Below are positions 17,559 to 27,221 of a DNA stretch of 64,000 nt, in pieces (position 1 is the stretch's first letter; every line of letters begins with the position of its first letter). Source of the stretch: Alteromonas sp. ASW11-130 (GTDB taxonomy: Bacteria; Pseudomonadota; Gammaproteobacteria; Enterobacterales; Alteromonadaceae); the NCBI RefSeq assembly GCF_026183735.1, contig NZ_JAPFRE010000019.1, positions 62,001 to 126,000 on the forward strand, given 5' to 3'. The position numbers were made by a program, and so were the translations under genes. The notes beneath the pieces were generated by a model. The model saw nothing but the letters and a program-made list of their open reading frames with translations, had not been told where the DNA came from and ran no database searches.

Positions 17559-17590
17559 TCTCCAGCGCCTTTAAAAGTCAGGTTATTATC

Positions 17591-18802
17591 ATGGCAAAAG
17601 CAGCATCCATCTTTGTATGGCAGGGAAAAGATAAAGCGGGGAACAATCGCAAGGGCGAAATTTCTGCAATGTCGCTTGCCGAAGCAAAAAATTTACTACG
17701 CCGCCAAGGTATTTCTGCCAACAAAGTAAAGAAATATGCAAAACCCTTGTTCGGTGGGGGTGGTAAAAAAATTGAGCCTGCTGATATTTCCGTTATGTCC
17801 CGACAAATCGCTACCATGCTGGGTGCTGGCGTAACACTTATCCAGTCATTGGAAATGATCGCGCAAGGCCATGCCAAACCTTCTATGCGCAAAATGCTCG
17901 GTGAGATTACCGAAGAAGTTAAAGCTGGTACTCCACTATCAAATGCGCTGCGTAAGCATCCTGAATATTTTGATGATTTGTATTGCGACTTAGTGGCTAC
18001 AGGAGAGCAGTCGGGTGCGCTTGAAACCATTTACGACCGCATCGCTATTTATAAAGAAAAAGCAGAAGCATTAAAGTCAAAAATTAAAAAAGCAATGTTT
18101 TATCCTGTGGCAGTGTTGATCGTTGCTTTTATCGTTACCACTATTCTTCTTATTTTCGTGGTTCCTCAGTTTGAAGAAATATTTAGTAGTTTTGGTGCTG
18201 AACTTCCCGCTTTCACACAGATGGTGCTAGCCCTTTCGGCTTTTGTTCAAAATTATGGGCTTTTCATCGGAGCAGGGATAGGTGTAGCTGGCTATCTTTT
18301 TATGAAGCGTTACAAAAAGTCGCAGTCATTGAGAGACAAAGTCGACAAACTCCTATTACGTATTCCAGTCATTGGCGAAATTTTGAAAAAAGCCAGTATC
18401 GCCCGTTTTACCCGAACCCTTGCCACTACCTTCGCGGCTGGCGTGCCACTAATCGGCGCGTTGGATTCGGCCGCCGGCGCATCGGGTAATGCTGTTTACC
18501 GTGACGCCATTTTATTTATCAAAAAAGAAGTGGCAGGCGGTATGCAAATGAACACTGCGATGCGAGCCACTGCTGTGTTTCCTGATATGGTGACACAAAT
18601 GATTGCTATTGGTGAAGAGTCAGGTGCGGTTGATGAAATGCTAAGTAAAATTGCAACCATTTATGAAGCGGAAGTGGATGATATGGTTGACGGCCTTACC
18701 AGCCTATTGGAGCCTCTTATTATGGCAGTCCTGGGTGTCGTGATTGGTGGACTAATCATTGCGATGTACCTACCAATCTTCCAAATGGGCAATGTAGTGT
18801 AA
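17591..18802 (+). CDS. pilC: Type IV pilus assembly platform protein PilC
   Basis: 403-residue inner-membrane protein with two repeated T2SSF domains (about residues 70-195 and 270-395), each followed by a hydrophobic segment. Conserved stretches are RQIATMLGAGVTLIQSLEMI and RFTRTLATTFAAGVPLIGAL, and GEESGAVDEML near residue 340. It forms the platform on which the PilB/PilT ATPases act. It begins 83 bp after pilA, separated by a terminator, with no pilB in between. A different pilB locus must serve it if the pilus works. Confidence 0.95.
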   Translation: MAKAASIFVWQGKDKAGNNRKGEISAMSLAEAKNLLRRQGISANKVKKYAKPLFGGGGKKIEPADISVMSRQIATMLGAGVTLIQSLEMIAQGHAKPSMRKMLGEITEEVKAGTPLSNALRKHPEYFDDLYCDLVATGEQSGALETIYDRIAIYKEKAEALKSKIKKAMFYPVAVLIVAFIVTTILLIFVVPQFEEIFSSFGAELPAFTQMVLALSAFVQNYGLFIGAGIGVAGYLFMKRYKKSQSLRDKVDKLLLRIPVIGEILKKASIARFTRTLATTFAAGVPLIGALDSAAGASGNAVYRDAILFIKKEVAGGMQMNTAMRATAVFPDMVTQMIAIGEESGAVDEMLSKIATIYEAEVDDMVDGLTSLLEPLIMAVLGVVIGGLIIAMYLPIFQMGNVV

Positions 18803-18812
18803 CGATAAAATA

Positions 18813-18841
18813 AGCAACAATGTACGATTCACATTGTTGCT
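18813..18841 (+). terminator. Hairpin between pilC and pilD
   Basis: Eleven-base-pair stem AGCAACAATGT / ACATTGTTGCT with a 7-nt loop and only a weak pyrimidine-rich tail. It may be a partial terminator or an RNA-processing structure. Confidence 0.5.
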
Positions 18842-18889
18842 CTCTTCACTTTCTGGCACCCTTTACACAAAAATAAAGCAAGTAAACTT

Positions 18890-19765
18890 ATGGACGCCTT
18901 TATACATTTAAGTTTTACCAGCCCTCCCTTTTTCCTGGGCTTAGTTTTTATCGTCAGTCTTATGGTAGGTAGCTTTTTAAATGTCGTGATTTATAGGCTG
19001 CCTATTATGATGGAAAAAAGCTGGAAGAAAGAGTACCAGCACTACTTCCACCCTGATGGCTCGCTACCAAACCCACAACCATTTAACTTAGTGAAACCCG
19101 ACAGCACCTGCCCACGTTGTCAGCACAAAATTCGTCCATGGGAAAATATTCCTCTCATTAGCTACCTGTTACTCAGAGGTAGATGTGCAAAATGCCGTGC
19201 GCCTATTTCGATGCGCTATCCACTGGTTGAGCTTCTTACCGCATGCGCGGCTACTTTCATTGCCTGGCACTTTGGTCCTTCAGCGCAAGCGTTAAGTGCA
19301 GTTTTAATCACGTATATCCTAATTAGCTTGATCTTTATCGACCTGGATAAAATGCTGTTACCGGATCAACTTACCTTGCCGTTACTCTGGTTTGGTTTAA
19401 TTTTAAGCACACAAGCCGTGTTTGTTACCCCCTCGCAAGCTATAGCGGGAGCAGCCGCGGGCTACTTAAGCTTATGGTCTGTATATTGGTTATTTAAGTT
19501 AGTTACGGGTAAAGAAGGCATGGGTTATGGTGATTTTAAACTTCTTGCGGCATTAGGTTCTTTCACCGGCGTGATGGGATTACCCATTATTATCCTATTT
19601 TCTTCTTTAGTCGGTGCTATATGCGGAATCATCATGATGGTAACGCAAAAGAAAGGAAGCTCACTAGCGATTCCATTTGGCCCATATTTAGCTATTGCGG
19701 GTTGGCTAACCCTAATGTTTAAAACGGAAATAGTTTCAGCCTACTTAAATTGGGTTCTCGCTTAA
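18890..19765 (+). CDS. pilD: Prepilin peptidase / N-methyltransferase PilD
   Basis: 291-residue polytopic membrane aspartyl protease that cleaves prepilin (and type II secretion pseudopilin) leaders and methylates the new N-terminus. The cytoplasmic zinc-binding loop has two CxxC pairs (CPRCQHKI and CAKCRAPI, around residues 73 and 98). The catalytic aspartates are in FIDLDKMLLPD and in the GYGDFKLLAALG motif. Full length. It is followed immediately by coaE, as often seen. Confidence 0.96.
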   Translation: MDAFIHLSFTSPPFFLGLVFIVSLMVGSFLNVVIYRLPIMMEKSWKKEYQHYFHPDGSLPNPQPFNLVKPDSTCPRCQHKIRPWENIPLISYLLLRGRCAKCRAPISMRYPLVELLTACAATFIAWHFGPSAQALSAVLITYILISLIFIDLDKMLLPDQLTLPLLWFGLILSTQAVFVTPSQAIAGAAAGYLSLWSVYWLFKLVTGKEGMGYGDFKLLAALGSFTGVMGLPIIILFSSLVGAICGIIMMVTQKKGSSLAIPFGPYLAIAGWLTLMFKTEIVSAYLNWVLA

Positions 19766-19767
19766 CT

Positions 19768-20379
19768 ATGTTTTTTGAAGATAAATTTGTGGTAGGACTG
19801 ACGGGCGGAATCGGCAGTGGTAAGTCCAGCGTCAGTAAGGAATTTGAAAATTTAGCGATAGATGTCATTGATGCGGATGTCATTGCTCGCGAAGTCGTGC
19901 TTCCGGGCACACCCGCTTTATCTCAGATATCGTCATATTTTGGCAATGATGTATTGAACGAGGATGGGTCGTTAAATCGCGCGATATTGAGACAACGCGT
20001 GTTTAATAATGACGTAGAAAAAGAATGGCTTAATGCACTATTACACCCCGCGATCCGTCAGCGAATGGCTATTGCTATCAAAGACACCACCAGCCCATAC
20101 TGCATCCTGGCTGTTCCTTTACTGATAGAAAACAATCTCACCAGCCTGGTAAATCGTGTGTTAGTGGTTGACTGTCCAGAAACATTACAAATACAACGTG
20201 CCAGCCGACGTGATGGGAGTAACGCCAGTTTGATAAAAAGCATCATAAACTCTCAAGTACCGCGTGAGACACGACTAAGCGTCGCTGATGACATAATTGT
20301 AAACGATGGCTCCCTGGCGGAAATCCCACGATTAGTAAATGAACTGCACATAAAATATCTGCAATTAGCTAAAAATTAG
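19768..20379 (+). CDS. coaE: Dephospho-CoA kinase
   Basis: 203-residue P-loop kinase that phosphorylates the 3'-hydroxyl of dephospho-CoA in the last step of CoA synthesis. The Walker A motif GLTGGIGSGKSSV is near the N-terminus, and the CoA-binding/lid region contains DADVIAREVV. I chose the ATG at 19768, three bases after the pilD stop. A TTG at 19750 inside pilD would add six residues but is unlikely. Confidence 0.95.
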   Translation: MFFEDKFVVGLTGGIGSGKSSVSKEFENLAIDVIDADVIAREVVLPGTPALSQISSYFGNDVLNEDGSLNRAILRQRVFNNDVEKEWLNALLHPAIRQRMAIAIKDTTSPYCILAVPLLIENNLTSLVNRVLVVDCPETLQIQRASRRDGSNASLIKSIINSQVPRETRLSVADDIIVNDGSLAEIPRLVNELHIKYLQLAKN

Positions 20380-20837
20380 ACAGTATTACTGGTTGTTAAC
20401 ACCGCATTAGATACTAACCTGCGGAAGTAATAATATGCTTCCGTGTTGATGTTTCTGCGCTTACCCCCTGGATTACTGAACAGCTTTAGGTGCCGATAGT
20501 GTGAAGGCTCGAAGGTCCAGTCAGCATTAATGCACACAGCCCGCCATGTAACAAACTCTGCTAACAAAGATAAAAAAGACCATCTGCTATTTGTAAACTG
20601 GGTTATAATGCCCGCCACCCGCGTCTTGCCCCGTTTCATCCAACGATGATGGATTCTTCTTTCTCCGCACTAGTCACACACTGATATATATTGGTATAAC
20701 ATGTTGCTATATCTGATCACTTACCATCTCCTATAGGTATCAATAGCAATCCATACTATTGTGGGGGCGGGTAAAATGCTTGAATTTTGCGTGGTTTTAC
20801 GGTGTAGTGCGCACCGAATATGGCAATGAGGGACTAC
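20380..20837. other. 458-bp gap between coaE and zapD
   Basis: No gene that I can support. A TATAAT at 20604-20609 on the plus strand may be part of a zapD promoter with a long leader, but no good -35 precedes it. A minus-strand reading frame at 20376-20639 (87 codons) has no clear ribosome binding site or recognisable family. E. coli carries guaC near here, and nothing like it remains. Confidence 0.5.
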
Positions 20838-21590
20838 ATGACTGAATCTGTTTTTGAATTTCCACTAAAGGAGAAGGTCCGAAATTACCTGCGCATTGAG
20901 CAGCTTCTGGTGCAGCTTAAGACGGGGGCAAAGGGCGAAAACAGTACGTTACAGATGTATTTTTTTGATCGTCTTTTTACCTTACTTGATTTGGTAGATC
21001 GGCTGGATTTACGCACAGATGTACTGAAAGATATTGAAGTGCACGAGCGAAATTTGGTTTATTGGTCACAGCATCCAAATATTGATAGCACCGCTTTAGA
21101 GCAGGCGCTTCAATCAATATTAAGGTTGAAAGAAAAATTGAAGGCCAGCAAAAAGTTTGGCCATGAATTAAAAGATGACAAATTTTTAAATTCAATCAGA
21201 CAACGATTTGTTATACCAGGTGGCGCATGTAGTTTCGATTTACCCAATTTGCATTTTTGGTTAGTACAACCCTTAGTAACCCGCCAACACGATATTCAGC
21301 AATGGATGGACAATTTGAAACTTATACAGGAATCAATTGCCATTAGTTTGTCCTTTTTGCGAGAACGCGGTCATTTTTCCCCGCATACCGCTGAGCATGG
21401 GTTTTACCAAGGCGTGGCGGAAGACAAAAATGAATTGATTCGGGTAAAGTGTGACGTGGGAGAAGGCTACTACCCCACCCTAAGTGGTAATAAATACCGT
21501 TATGCTATACGTTTTATGTGGTTTGAACCCGGTGAACAGCAATCGTCATCTGTAGAATCTAAAGTAACATTTTCTATTGCTGCCTGTTAG
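20838..21590 (+). CDS. zapD: Cell division protein ZapD
   Basis: 250-residue cytosolic protein that cross-links FtsZ filaments at the division ring. The start TESVFEFPLKEKVRNYLRIE matches E. coli ZapD (FEHPLNEKMRTWLRIE), and IRQRFVIPGGACSFDLPNLH is the family's most conserved stretch. I chose the ATG at 20838, which has GAGG about 5 bp upstream; an ATG at 20820 would add six residues not seen in relatives. It lies directly before yacG, as in most gammaproteobacteria. Confidence 0.94.
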   Translation: MTESVFEFPLKEKVRNYLRIEQLLVQLKTGAKGENSTLQMYFFDRLFTLLDLVDRLDLRTDVLKDIEVHERNLVYWSQHPNIDSTALEQALQSILRLKEKLKASKKFGHELKDDKFLNSIRQRFVIPGGACSFDLPNLHFWLVQPLVTRQHDIQQWMDNLKLIQESIAISLSFLRERGHFSPHTAEHGFYQGVAEDKNELIRVKCDVGEGYYPTLSGNKYRYAIRFMWFEPGEQQSSSVESKVTFSIAAC

Positions 21591-21625
21591 AATTTACATT
21601 TTAAAATTAGGAAGAATACCTTTAT

Positions 21626-21856
21626 ATGAAAGTGAACTGTCCGACCTGTCAAGTCGATGTAAACTGGGAAGACAAAAGTGAATTTCGTCCTTTTTGTTCT
21701 AAACGATGCCAAATGATCGATTTAGGCGACTGGGCGAGTGAAAGCAATGCAATAGCTGGGAAACCCCAAGCCACGTCGGGCGCACCTACGTCAATAGATA
21801 TCGAAGAAATTGAAGCTGCCTTGGCAAAACAAAGTGATTCTTTTTTCACCCACTAG
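21626..21856 (+). CDS. yacG: DNA gyrase inhibitor YacG (zinc-binding)
   Basis: 76-residue zinc-ribbon protein. Cys5, Cys8, Cys24 and Cys28 (CPTC and CSKRC) form the zinc site, and the following [10 protein letters not shown] is the family signature. E. coli YacG binds GyrB and blocks DNA binding by gyrase. It follows zapD, the usual partner in synteny. The C-terminal tail is acidic. Confidence 0.95.
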   Translation: MKVNCPTCQVDVNWEDKSEFRPFCSKRCQMIDLGDWASESNAIAGKPQATSGAPTSIDIEEIEAALAKQSDSFFTH

Positions 21857-21865
21857 GGCCCGATC

Positions 21866-22732
21866 ATGATAGAAAAGGTGATGTTTGTTGCAGGTACTCA
21901 TGGTAATGAGATGAGTGGCATTCAGCTAATTAAAAATTGGCAACACAATGGGTGTCCATACAAATATTCTTCCTTTGAACTCACCAGCATGCTCGCTAAT
22001 GAAGAAGCTATCTCCCGTCATGTGCGTTTTGTGGACGAAGATCTCAACCGTCAGTTTTCACCAGCAAAACTAACGAACCCTGATATTTCACTAGAAAGTC
22101 AGCTTGCCATAGACATCAACGCTAAACTTGGGCCCAAAGGCGAATCTCAATACGATTTAGTGGTAGATATTCATAATACTACAAGCAACATGGGTGCGAC
22201 GCTAATTCTTCCATCAAGTGAGCCCTTTTACGTCACTATGGCAAGATACATAAAACAAGTATTGCCTGAAGCGAATATATTGGTTGAAGATGAAAAACCT
22301 TATGAACAGCATCCTTATTTATGCACACTAGGCAAGCATGGCGTCATGATAGAAGTCGGGGCCCAGCCACAGGGCGTGCTTAGAGAAGATGTTTATCAGC
22401 TGACAACTTTGCTGGCAGGCTCTGTCGTGGCATTTTGTGAAGCCTTCAATACTAATAAGCTAACTCACTTGGAACCTTGTCTGGCATTTCGTTTCGTTGA
22501 AAACATCCTGTTTCCGCTTAATGAAAAGGGTGAGCGTACGGCGATGATTCACCATCAGTTGCAAGACGCTGACTTTGTGCCACTACTGAGTGGGCAACCA
22601 ATATTTAAGAGTTTTGATGGAACTGAGATAGTGTGGGAAGGCGAAAAAGAAACGTTCCCCCACTTTATTAACGAGGCAGCCTATAGCAAACAACACATTG
22701 CATTCGCTACCGCAGAGTCATTTGTACTATGA
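21866..22732 (+). CDS. Aspartoacylase (AstE/AspA zinc carboxypeptidase family)
   Basis: 288-residue M14-like zinc hydrolase. Zinc ligands are His12 and Glu15 in AGTHGNEMSG and the His in VDIHNTTSNMGATLIL. The catalytic Glu is in VMIEVGAQPQGVL. The DxHNTTxNMG spelling points to aspartoacylase (N-acetyl-L-aspartate to aspartate plus acetate) rather than succinylglutamate desuccinylase, although the exact acyl-amino acid cannot be read from sequence. It follows yacG by 9 bp and ends 6 bp inside the convergent mutT gene. Confidence 0.85.
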   Translation: MIEKVMFVAGTHGNEMSGIQLIKNWQHNGCPYKYSSFELTSMLANEEAISRHVRFVDEDLNRQFSPAKLTNPDISLESQLAIDINAKLGPKGESQYDLVVDIHNTTSNMGATLILPSSEPFYVTMARYIKQVLPEANILVEDEKPYEQHPYLCTLGKHGVMIEVGAQPQGVLREDVYQLTTLLAGSVVAFCEAFNTNKLTHLEPCLAFRFVENILFPLNEKGERTAMIHHQLQDADFVPLLSGQPIFKSFDGTEIVWEGEKETFPHFINEAAYSKQHIAFATAESFVL

Positions 22733-23113
22733 AGCTTTCAACACGTCTAGAATAGCAACGTTTGCGGCGGGGAAGTCTTCAGCTTTAAGCGACGTTATCT
22801 GACTCCACTTATGCTTTTGTCCCTCAACGCCGTGAGGCTCGCCGCTAAAATCAGTTACCTCGCGTACCAAAAGAGCTACTCTTTTATCGCCGTAGTCATG
22901 GGTAATATCAATTAATGGCTGACAGTTATTAACAGTAATGCCGACTTCTTCGAACAGCTCTCGTCTCAACGCATCAACTACACTTTCTCCAGCATCGATT
23001 TTCCCCCCGGGAAACTCCCACTTACCGCCTTGGTGTTGGTGGTCTGGTCGCAGGCAGATAAAAACTTCATCTGCTCTGCGTATAACACCAACAGCAACCT
23101 GAACAATTTTCAT
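22727..23113 (-). CDS. mutT: 8-oxo-dGTP diphosphatase MutT
   Basis: 128-residue Nudix hydrolase that removes 8-oxo-dGTP from the nucleotide pool. The Nudix box GGKIDAGESVVDALRRELFEEVGI is complete. I chose the ATG at 23113 ([11 protein letters not shown]), matching E. coli MutT in start and length. This ATG overlaps the secA stop codon by one base (TAATG), so translation is coupled to secA. The longer frame reaching 23134 lies inside secA. Confidence 0.95.
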   Translation of the reverse strand: MKIVQVAVGVIRRADEVFICLRPDHQHQGGKWEFPGGKIDAGESVVDALRRELFEEVGITVNNCQPLIDITHDYGDKRVALLVREVTDFSGEPHGVEGQKHKWSQITSLKAEDFPAANVAILDVLKAS

Positions 23114-25821
23114 TAATTTAATTTGCCGTGGCACTGCTTGTATTTTTTACCCGAACCGCATGGGCAAGGGTCATTTCGTCCCACTTTCGGCCCTTCTCGG
23201 ACAGCAGTTTGTACACGGCCACTTTCAGAATTAGGGGTCGCCGTTGCTTCTTCATGTTTGAAGTTTTTCGGTGTGCTGTTGGCTTGCCGACGTTGTTCTT
23301 CAACTTTTTCGACGTCAGATTCAGCTTTTACCTGAACACGACTCAAAATTGTGATCACTTCAACTTTAAGTGCTTCAAGCATTTGTGAGAATAACTCGAA
23401 GGACTCACGTTTGTATTCCTGTTTGGGGTTTTTCTGCGCGTAGCCACGTAAATGGATACCTTGACGCAAGTGATCCATCGCGGCTAAATGCTCTTTCCAA
23501 TGACTATCCAGGTTCTGTAGCATGACTGCTTTTTCAAATTGTCGTAAGACCCCTTCACCTACAGCTTTTTCTTTTTCAACATAGGCTTCTTCAATCTGCG
23601 TTAGAATTCGTTCACGAACTTTTTCTTCATAAAGCTTGTCATCGTCGTCCAGCCATTTCTGAATTGGAAGATCAACAGCGAAATCCGCCTTTAACCGCTC
23701 TTCAAGCGCAGGCACATCCCACATTTCTTCCAAGGATTGTGGCGGGATATATTCATCAATCACCCTATTTACCACGTCTTCGCGAACGACTTTGATGGTT
23801 TCGCTGATATCGCCTTCATTTAACAGCTCGTTGCGCTGTTCGTAAATCACTTTACGCTGATCGTTGGCTACATCATCGTATTCCAGTAGTTGCTTACGAA
23901 TATCAAAGTTGCGGCCTTCCACTTTGCGCTGTGCGTTCTCGATTGCACGCGTTACCCACGGATGTTCAATCGCTTCACCTCGCTCCATGCCTAAACGCTT
24001 CATCATTCCAGCCATTTTTTCTGAAGCGAATATGCGCATTAAGGCATCATCCAGAGAAAGGTAAAAACGGCTAGATCCTGGATCACCTTGACGGCCGGAA
24101 CGTCCACGTAGCTGGTTATCTATACGGCGTGATTCATGACGTTCTGTACCTATGATATGTAAGCCGCCTGCTTCCAATACTTTGTCATGGCGTTCCTTCC
24201 ACGCAGCTTTGATTTTTTGAATTTTCTCTTCAGTAGGATTTTCTAGTTTTTCTACTTCAGCCTGCCAATTACCCCCAAGGACGATATCGGTGCCTCGACC
24301 GGCCATATTTGTTGCAATAGTCACAGCCCCGGGTTTACCGGCCTGTTCAACAATATCTGCTTCTTGAGCATGGAACTTTGCATTCAAAACTTTGTGTGGA
24401 ATTTTCGCTTTTTTCAAAACGCGTGAAAGCAGTTCGGAGTTTTCGATTGAAATGGTACCCACTAAGGTAGGCTGACCACGTTCAACACACTTTTTAATAT
24501 CTTCCACGATAGCTTCGTATTTTTCTTCCGCGGTAAGATAAATTAAGTCCGCTTTATCGTCGCGGATCATGGGCTTGTTAGTCGGTATAACGACCGTTTC
24601 CAGGCTGTAAATATGTTGGAATTCGAAGGCTTCTGTATCAGCAGTACCTGTCATGCCAGATAACTTGTCGAATAAACGGAAATAATTCTGGAAGGTAATG
24701 GAAGCCAAGGTCTGGTTTTCATTCTGAATACGCACGCCTTCTTTCGCTTCCACTGCCTGATGGAGCCCTTCTGACCAACGGCGTCCTTCCATCGTTCGAC
24801 CCGTGTGCTCATCAACAATCACAATGTTATCGTCTTTTACAATGTAGTCGACGTCCTTTCTAAACAGCTTATGCGCGCGCAAAGCAGCATTAATATGATG
24901 AAGTAAAGAAATATTACCCGCATCAAATAAAGACTCTTCCTGCGGTAAAATGCCTTCTTCTTTCAGGATAGCTTCGACGTGAATTTGACCATTTTCGGTG
25001 AGGTGAATTTGGCGTGCTTTTTCATCGACGGTATAGTCCCCATCCCCCGGATTATCTTCTTCATCTTCTTTTTCTTGTTGTACCAATTTTGGAATTATCG
25101 TGTTAATACGACGATACAATTCCGAGCTGTCTTCAGCTGCCCCTGAAATAATTAAAGGCGTACGTGCTTCGTCAATTAAAATTGAGTCGACTTCATCCAC
25201 TACAGCATAATTCAGTTCACGTTGTACCCGATCTTGTGGACTGAACGCCATATTGTCACGTAAATAATCGAAACCGAATTCGTTATTAGTGCCGTAGGTA
25301 ATATCTGCTCTGTAAGCTTCACGTTTGGTTTCTGAGGCCATACCGGGGATATTACATCCTACAGTCATGCCCAGAAAGGCGAATAAGGGTCTGCTCCAGT
25401 CGGCGTCACGCTTAGCCAGGTAATCGTTCACGGTTACGACATGAACCCCCTTGCCAGACAACGCATTAAGGTAGGTCGGTAAGGTAGCGGTTAGTGTTTT
25501 ACCTTCACCCGTACGCATTTCGGCAATTTTACCCTGGTGCAAAACTTGCCCACCTAGCAATTGCACATCAAAATGACGCATGCCAAAAACACGCTTACTC
25601 GCCTCACGAACAGTGGCAAACGCTTCGACTAAAAGATCATCAAGTGACTCGCCTTTTTCAATTCGGGTTCTAAATTCAGCTGTTTTGGCCTTAAGCTCAT
25701 CATCGGTAAGCGCTTCGTAATCCGCTTCAAGCGCATTAATGGCAACGACAGATTTTTGTAGTTTTTTTAATAGTCGGTCATTTTTACTACCGAAAATTTT
25801 CTTGATGACACTTGCAAACAT
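23113..25821 (-). CDS. secA: Preprotein translocase ATPase SecA
   Basis: 902-residue motor that drives unfolded preproteins through SecYEG. Walker [14 protein letters not shown] lies near residue 102, [15 protein letters not shown] follows, and the second RecA-like domain has [13 protein letters not shown]. The C-terminal zinc finger [14 protein letters not shown], which contacts SecB and phospholipids, is intact. Full length. It is followed by mutT with a 1-bp overlap and preceded by an M23 peptidase gene on the same strand. No secM is visible. Confidence 0.98.
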   Translation of the reverse strand: MFASVIKKIFGSKNDRLLKKLQKSVVAINALEADYEALTDDELKAKTAEFRTRIEKGESLDDLLVEAFATVREASKRVFGMRHFDVQLLGGQVLHQGKIAEMRTGEGKTLTATLPTYLNALSGKGVHVVTVNDYLAKRDADWSRPLFAFLGMTVGCNIPGMASETKREAYRADITYGTNNEFGFDYLRDNMAFSPQDRVQRELNYAVVDEVDSILIDEARTPLIISGAAEDSSELYRRINTIIPKLVQQEKEDEEDNPGDGDYTVDEKARQIHLTENGQIHVEAILKEEGILPQEESLFDAGNISLLHHINAALRAHKLFRKDVDYIVKDDNIVIVDEHTGRTMEGRRWSEGLHQAVEAKEGVRIQNENQTLASITFQNYFRLFDKLSGMTGTADTEAFEFQHIYSLETVVIPTNKPMIRDDKADLIYLTAEEKYEAIVEDIKKCVERGQPTLVGTISIENSELLSRVLKKAKIPHKVLNAKFHAQEADIVEQAGKPGAVTIATNMAGRGTDIVLGGNWQAEVEKLENPTEEKIQKIKAAWKERHDKVLEAGGLHIIGTERHESRRIDNQLRGRSGRQGDPGSSRFYLSLDDALMRIFASEKMAGMMKRLGMERGEAIEHPWVTRAIENAQRKVEGRNFDIRKQLLEYDDVANDQRKVIYEQRNELLNEGDISETIKVVREDVVNRVIDEYIPPQSLEEMWDVPALEERLKADFAVDLPIQKWLDDDDKLYEEKVRERILTQIEEAYVEKEKAVGEGVLRQFEKAVMLQNLDSHWKEHLAAMDHLRQGIHLRGYAQKNPKQEYKRESFELFSQMLEALKVEVITILSRVQVKAESDVEKVEEQRRQANSTPKNFKHEEATATPNSESGRVQTAVREGPKVGRNDPCPCGSGKKYKQCHGKLN

Positions 25822-25954
25822 GTTTTTGAGATCCCACTACCTGTACTCAACGATAATCTGTTACCAAAGAGCAATTTAACTTAAAGCGGTATTAAAAGCG
25901 CTGTGCTTATTAGTACCTGTTATTTAATTTATACTTTTTTATTTATTCTGATTT

Positions 25955-26839
25955 CTATTTTGCACGGCCATCCACAAAAGGTAATGGATTGACGTGCCGG
26001 CCATTCTTTAATACTTCGTAATGCACGTGTGCCCCGGTGGAGCGACCGGTACTGCCCATTTGCGCAATAACCTGGCCTTTGGTTACCACATCTCCGACAG
26101 CGACATGCACGGTCTGATTATGCGCGTAACGCGTTTTCATGCCGTTGATATGATCGATTTCAACCATCTCACCATATCCATATCGTTTACCAGCCCAACT
26201 CACTATTCCCGCCCCCGTAGCGATGACCTCATCACCGCTATTGCCGGCAAAATCTAACCCGGTATGCTGCGCAGACTCACCTGTAAAGGGATCTTCGCGC
26301 AAGCCGTAATAAGATGACAACCAGCCACGCTGTATCGGGCGTCCTGACAACTGCACCTCAGTGTCGATATGGTGGCCTCTTACCAAACTTTCAAGCATGG
26401 ATAGTTGAGACTGTTTTGTCGCTAGACTTTCCTGCAGTTCGGTAATAGCCATGTCTAAGGGATGAGAACCCGAGGGTGAGTTAACCAAAACAGGTTCAAT
26501 TGCCTCTAAATCCTCGTCGCTTATGCCTAAACTTTGCGCGAGCGTAACCACCCGACTTTGCAACGCGTAGAGTTGGACATTCGCTTGTGCAATATCCTGA
26601 TTAACTACTGCTAATTGGGTCGTTGCACGTTCACTTAACGCATTTATTTGTTGCTGTACCTGCGCCACAATTTGTTGGGAAACGTGCACCCGTGCGAGGT
26701 TTTCACTAACCGAATCAGTAGACCGACTCGACACCAAAATAAACATTGACGATAGCACAGCGATACTCAATAAACGACGGACACTTATAGAGTGCTCGAA
26801 ACATTTATTATCTTTGCTAATTGTTAATGTTAATTTCAT
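25955..26839 (-). CDS. M23-family peptidoglycan metallopeptidase
   Basis: 294-residue envelope protein with an N-terminal membrane anchor or uncleaved signal (about residues 20-42), a coiled-coil region (residues 50-160, rich in Gln/Leu/Ala) and a C-terminal LytM domain. Zinc ligands are seen in QHTGLDFAG (H, D) and GAHVHYEVL (HxH), so it should be an active endopeptidase or, less likely, an EnvC-like activator. It takes the place of secM beside secA, a common arrangement in Alteromonadales. Confidence 0.9.
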   Translation of the reverse strand: MKLTLTISKDNKCFEHSISVRRLLSIAVLSSMFILVSSRSTDSVSENLARVHVSQQIVAQVQQQINALSERATTQLAVVNQDIAQANVQLYALQSRVVTLAQSLGISDEDLEAIEPVLVNSPSGSHPLDMAITELQESLATKQSQLSMLESLVRGHHIDTEVQLSGRPIQRGWLSSYYGLREDPFTGESAQHTGLDFAGNSGDEVIATGAGIVSWAGKRYGYGEMVEIDHINGMKTRYAHNQTVHVAVGDVVTKGQVIAQMGSTGRSTGAHVHYEVLKNGRHVNPLPFVDGRAK

Positions 26840-27027
26840 GCATCGCCCTGAAAAAAATGGAGCCCTAGTTTACCTTTGAATGGCGCAAGGAACAAATAAT
26901 ACCAAACCATAATTATAGGTGTTGACTCAGCGCGAGCATTTTCTACTATCTGATTAGTCAATTTTGGAAATGAGCGCAGCTAAAAAGCTGACAAAACTAC
27001 ACCCTAAGAAAAAAGCGAAATGTGCTG

Positions 27028-27221
27028 ACTATCAACCAGACACCAACTGTGAGTTTGGGATTAGCCAATGGACGCGTCTTTAGTAACAAAATTATTTACT
27101 TGGGAAAAAATAAGAGAAGTGATTACTATCAACCAGACACCAACTGTGAGATTGGGATTAGCCAATGGACGCGTCTTTAGTAACAAAATTATTTACTTGG
27201 GAAGAAATAAGAGAAGTGATT
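27028..27221 (+). repeat. 97-bp direct tandem duplication
   Basis: Two adjacent copies, 27028-27124 and 27125-27221, differ at only about two positions (27054/27151 and 27106/27203). Each copy carries an ATG-started reading frame beginning MDASLVTKLFTWE. Copy 1 frames run out after about 52 codons because 97 is not a multiple of three. Copy 2 leads into the downstream lipoprotein gene. Confidence 0.95.

Noticed and set aside
20376-20639. Minus-strand frame of 87 codons between coaE and zapD
   Set aside because: It overlaps the coaE stop, has no clear ribosome binding site and no family I recognise. The space is otherwise unexplained, so it stays open, but I do not call it a gene.
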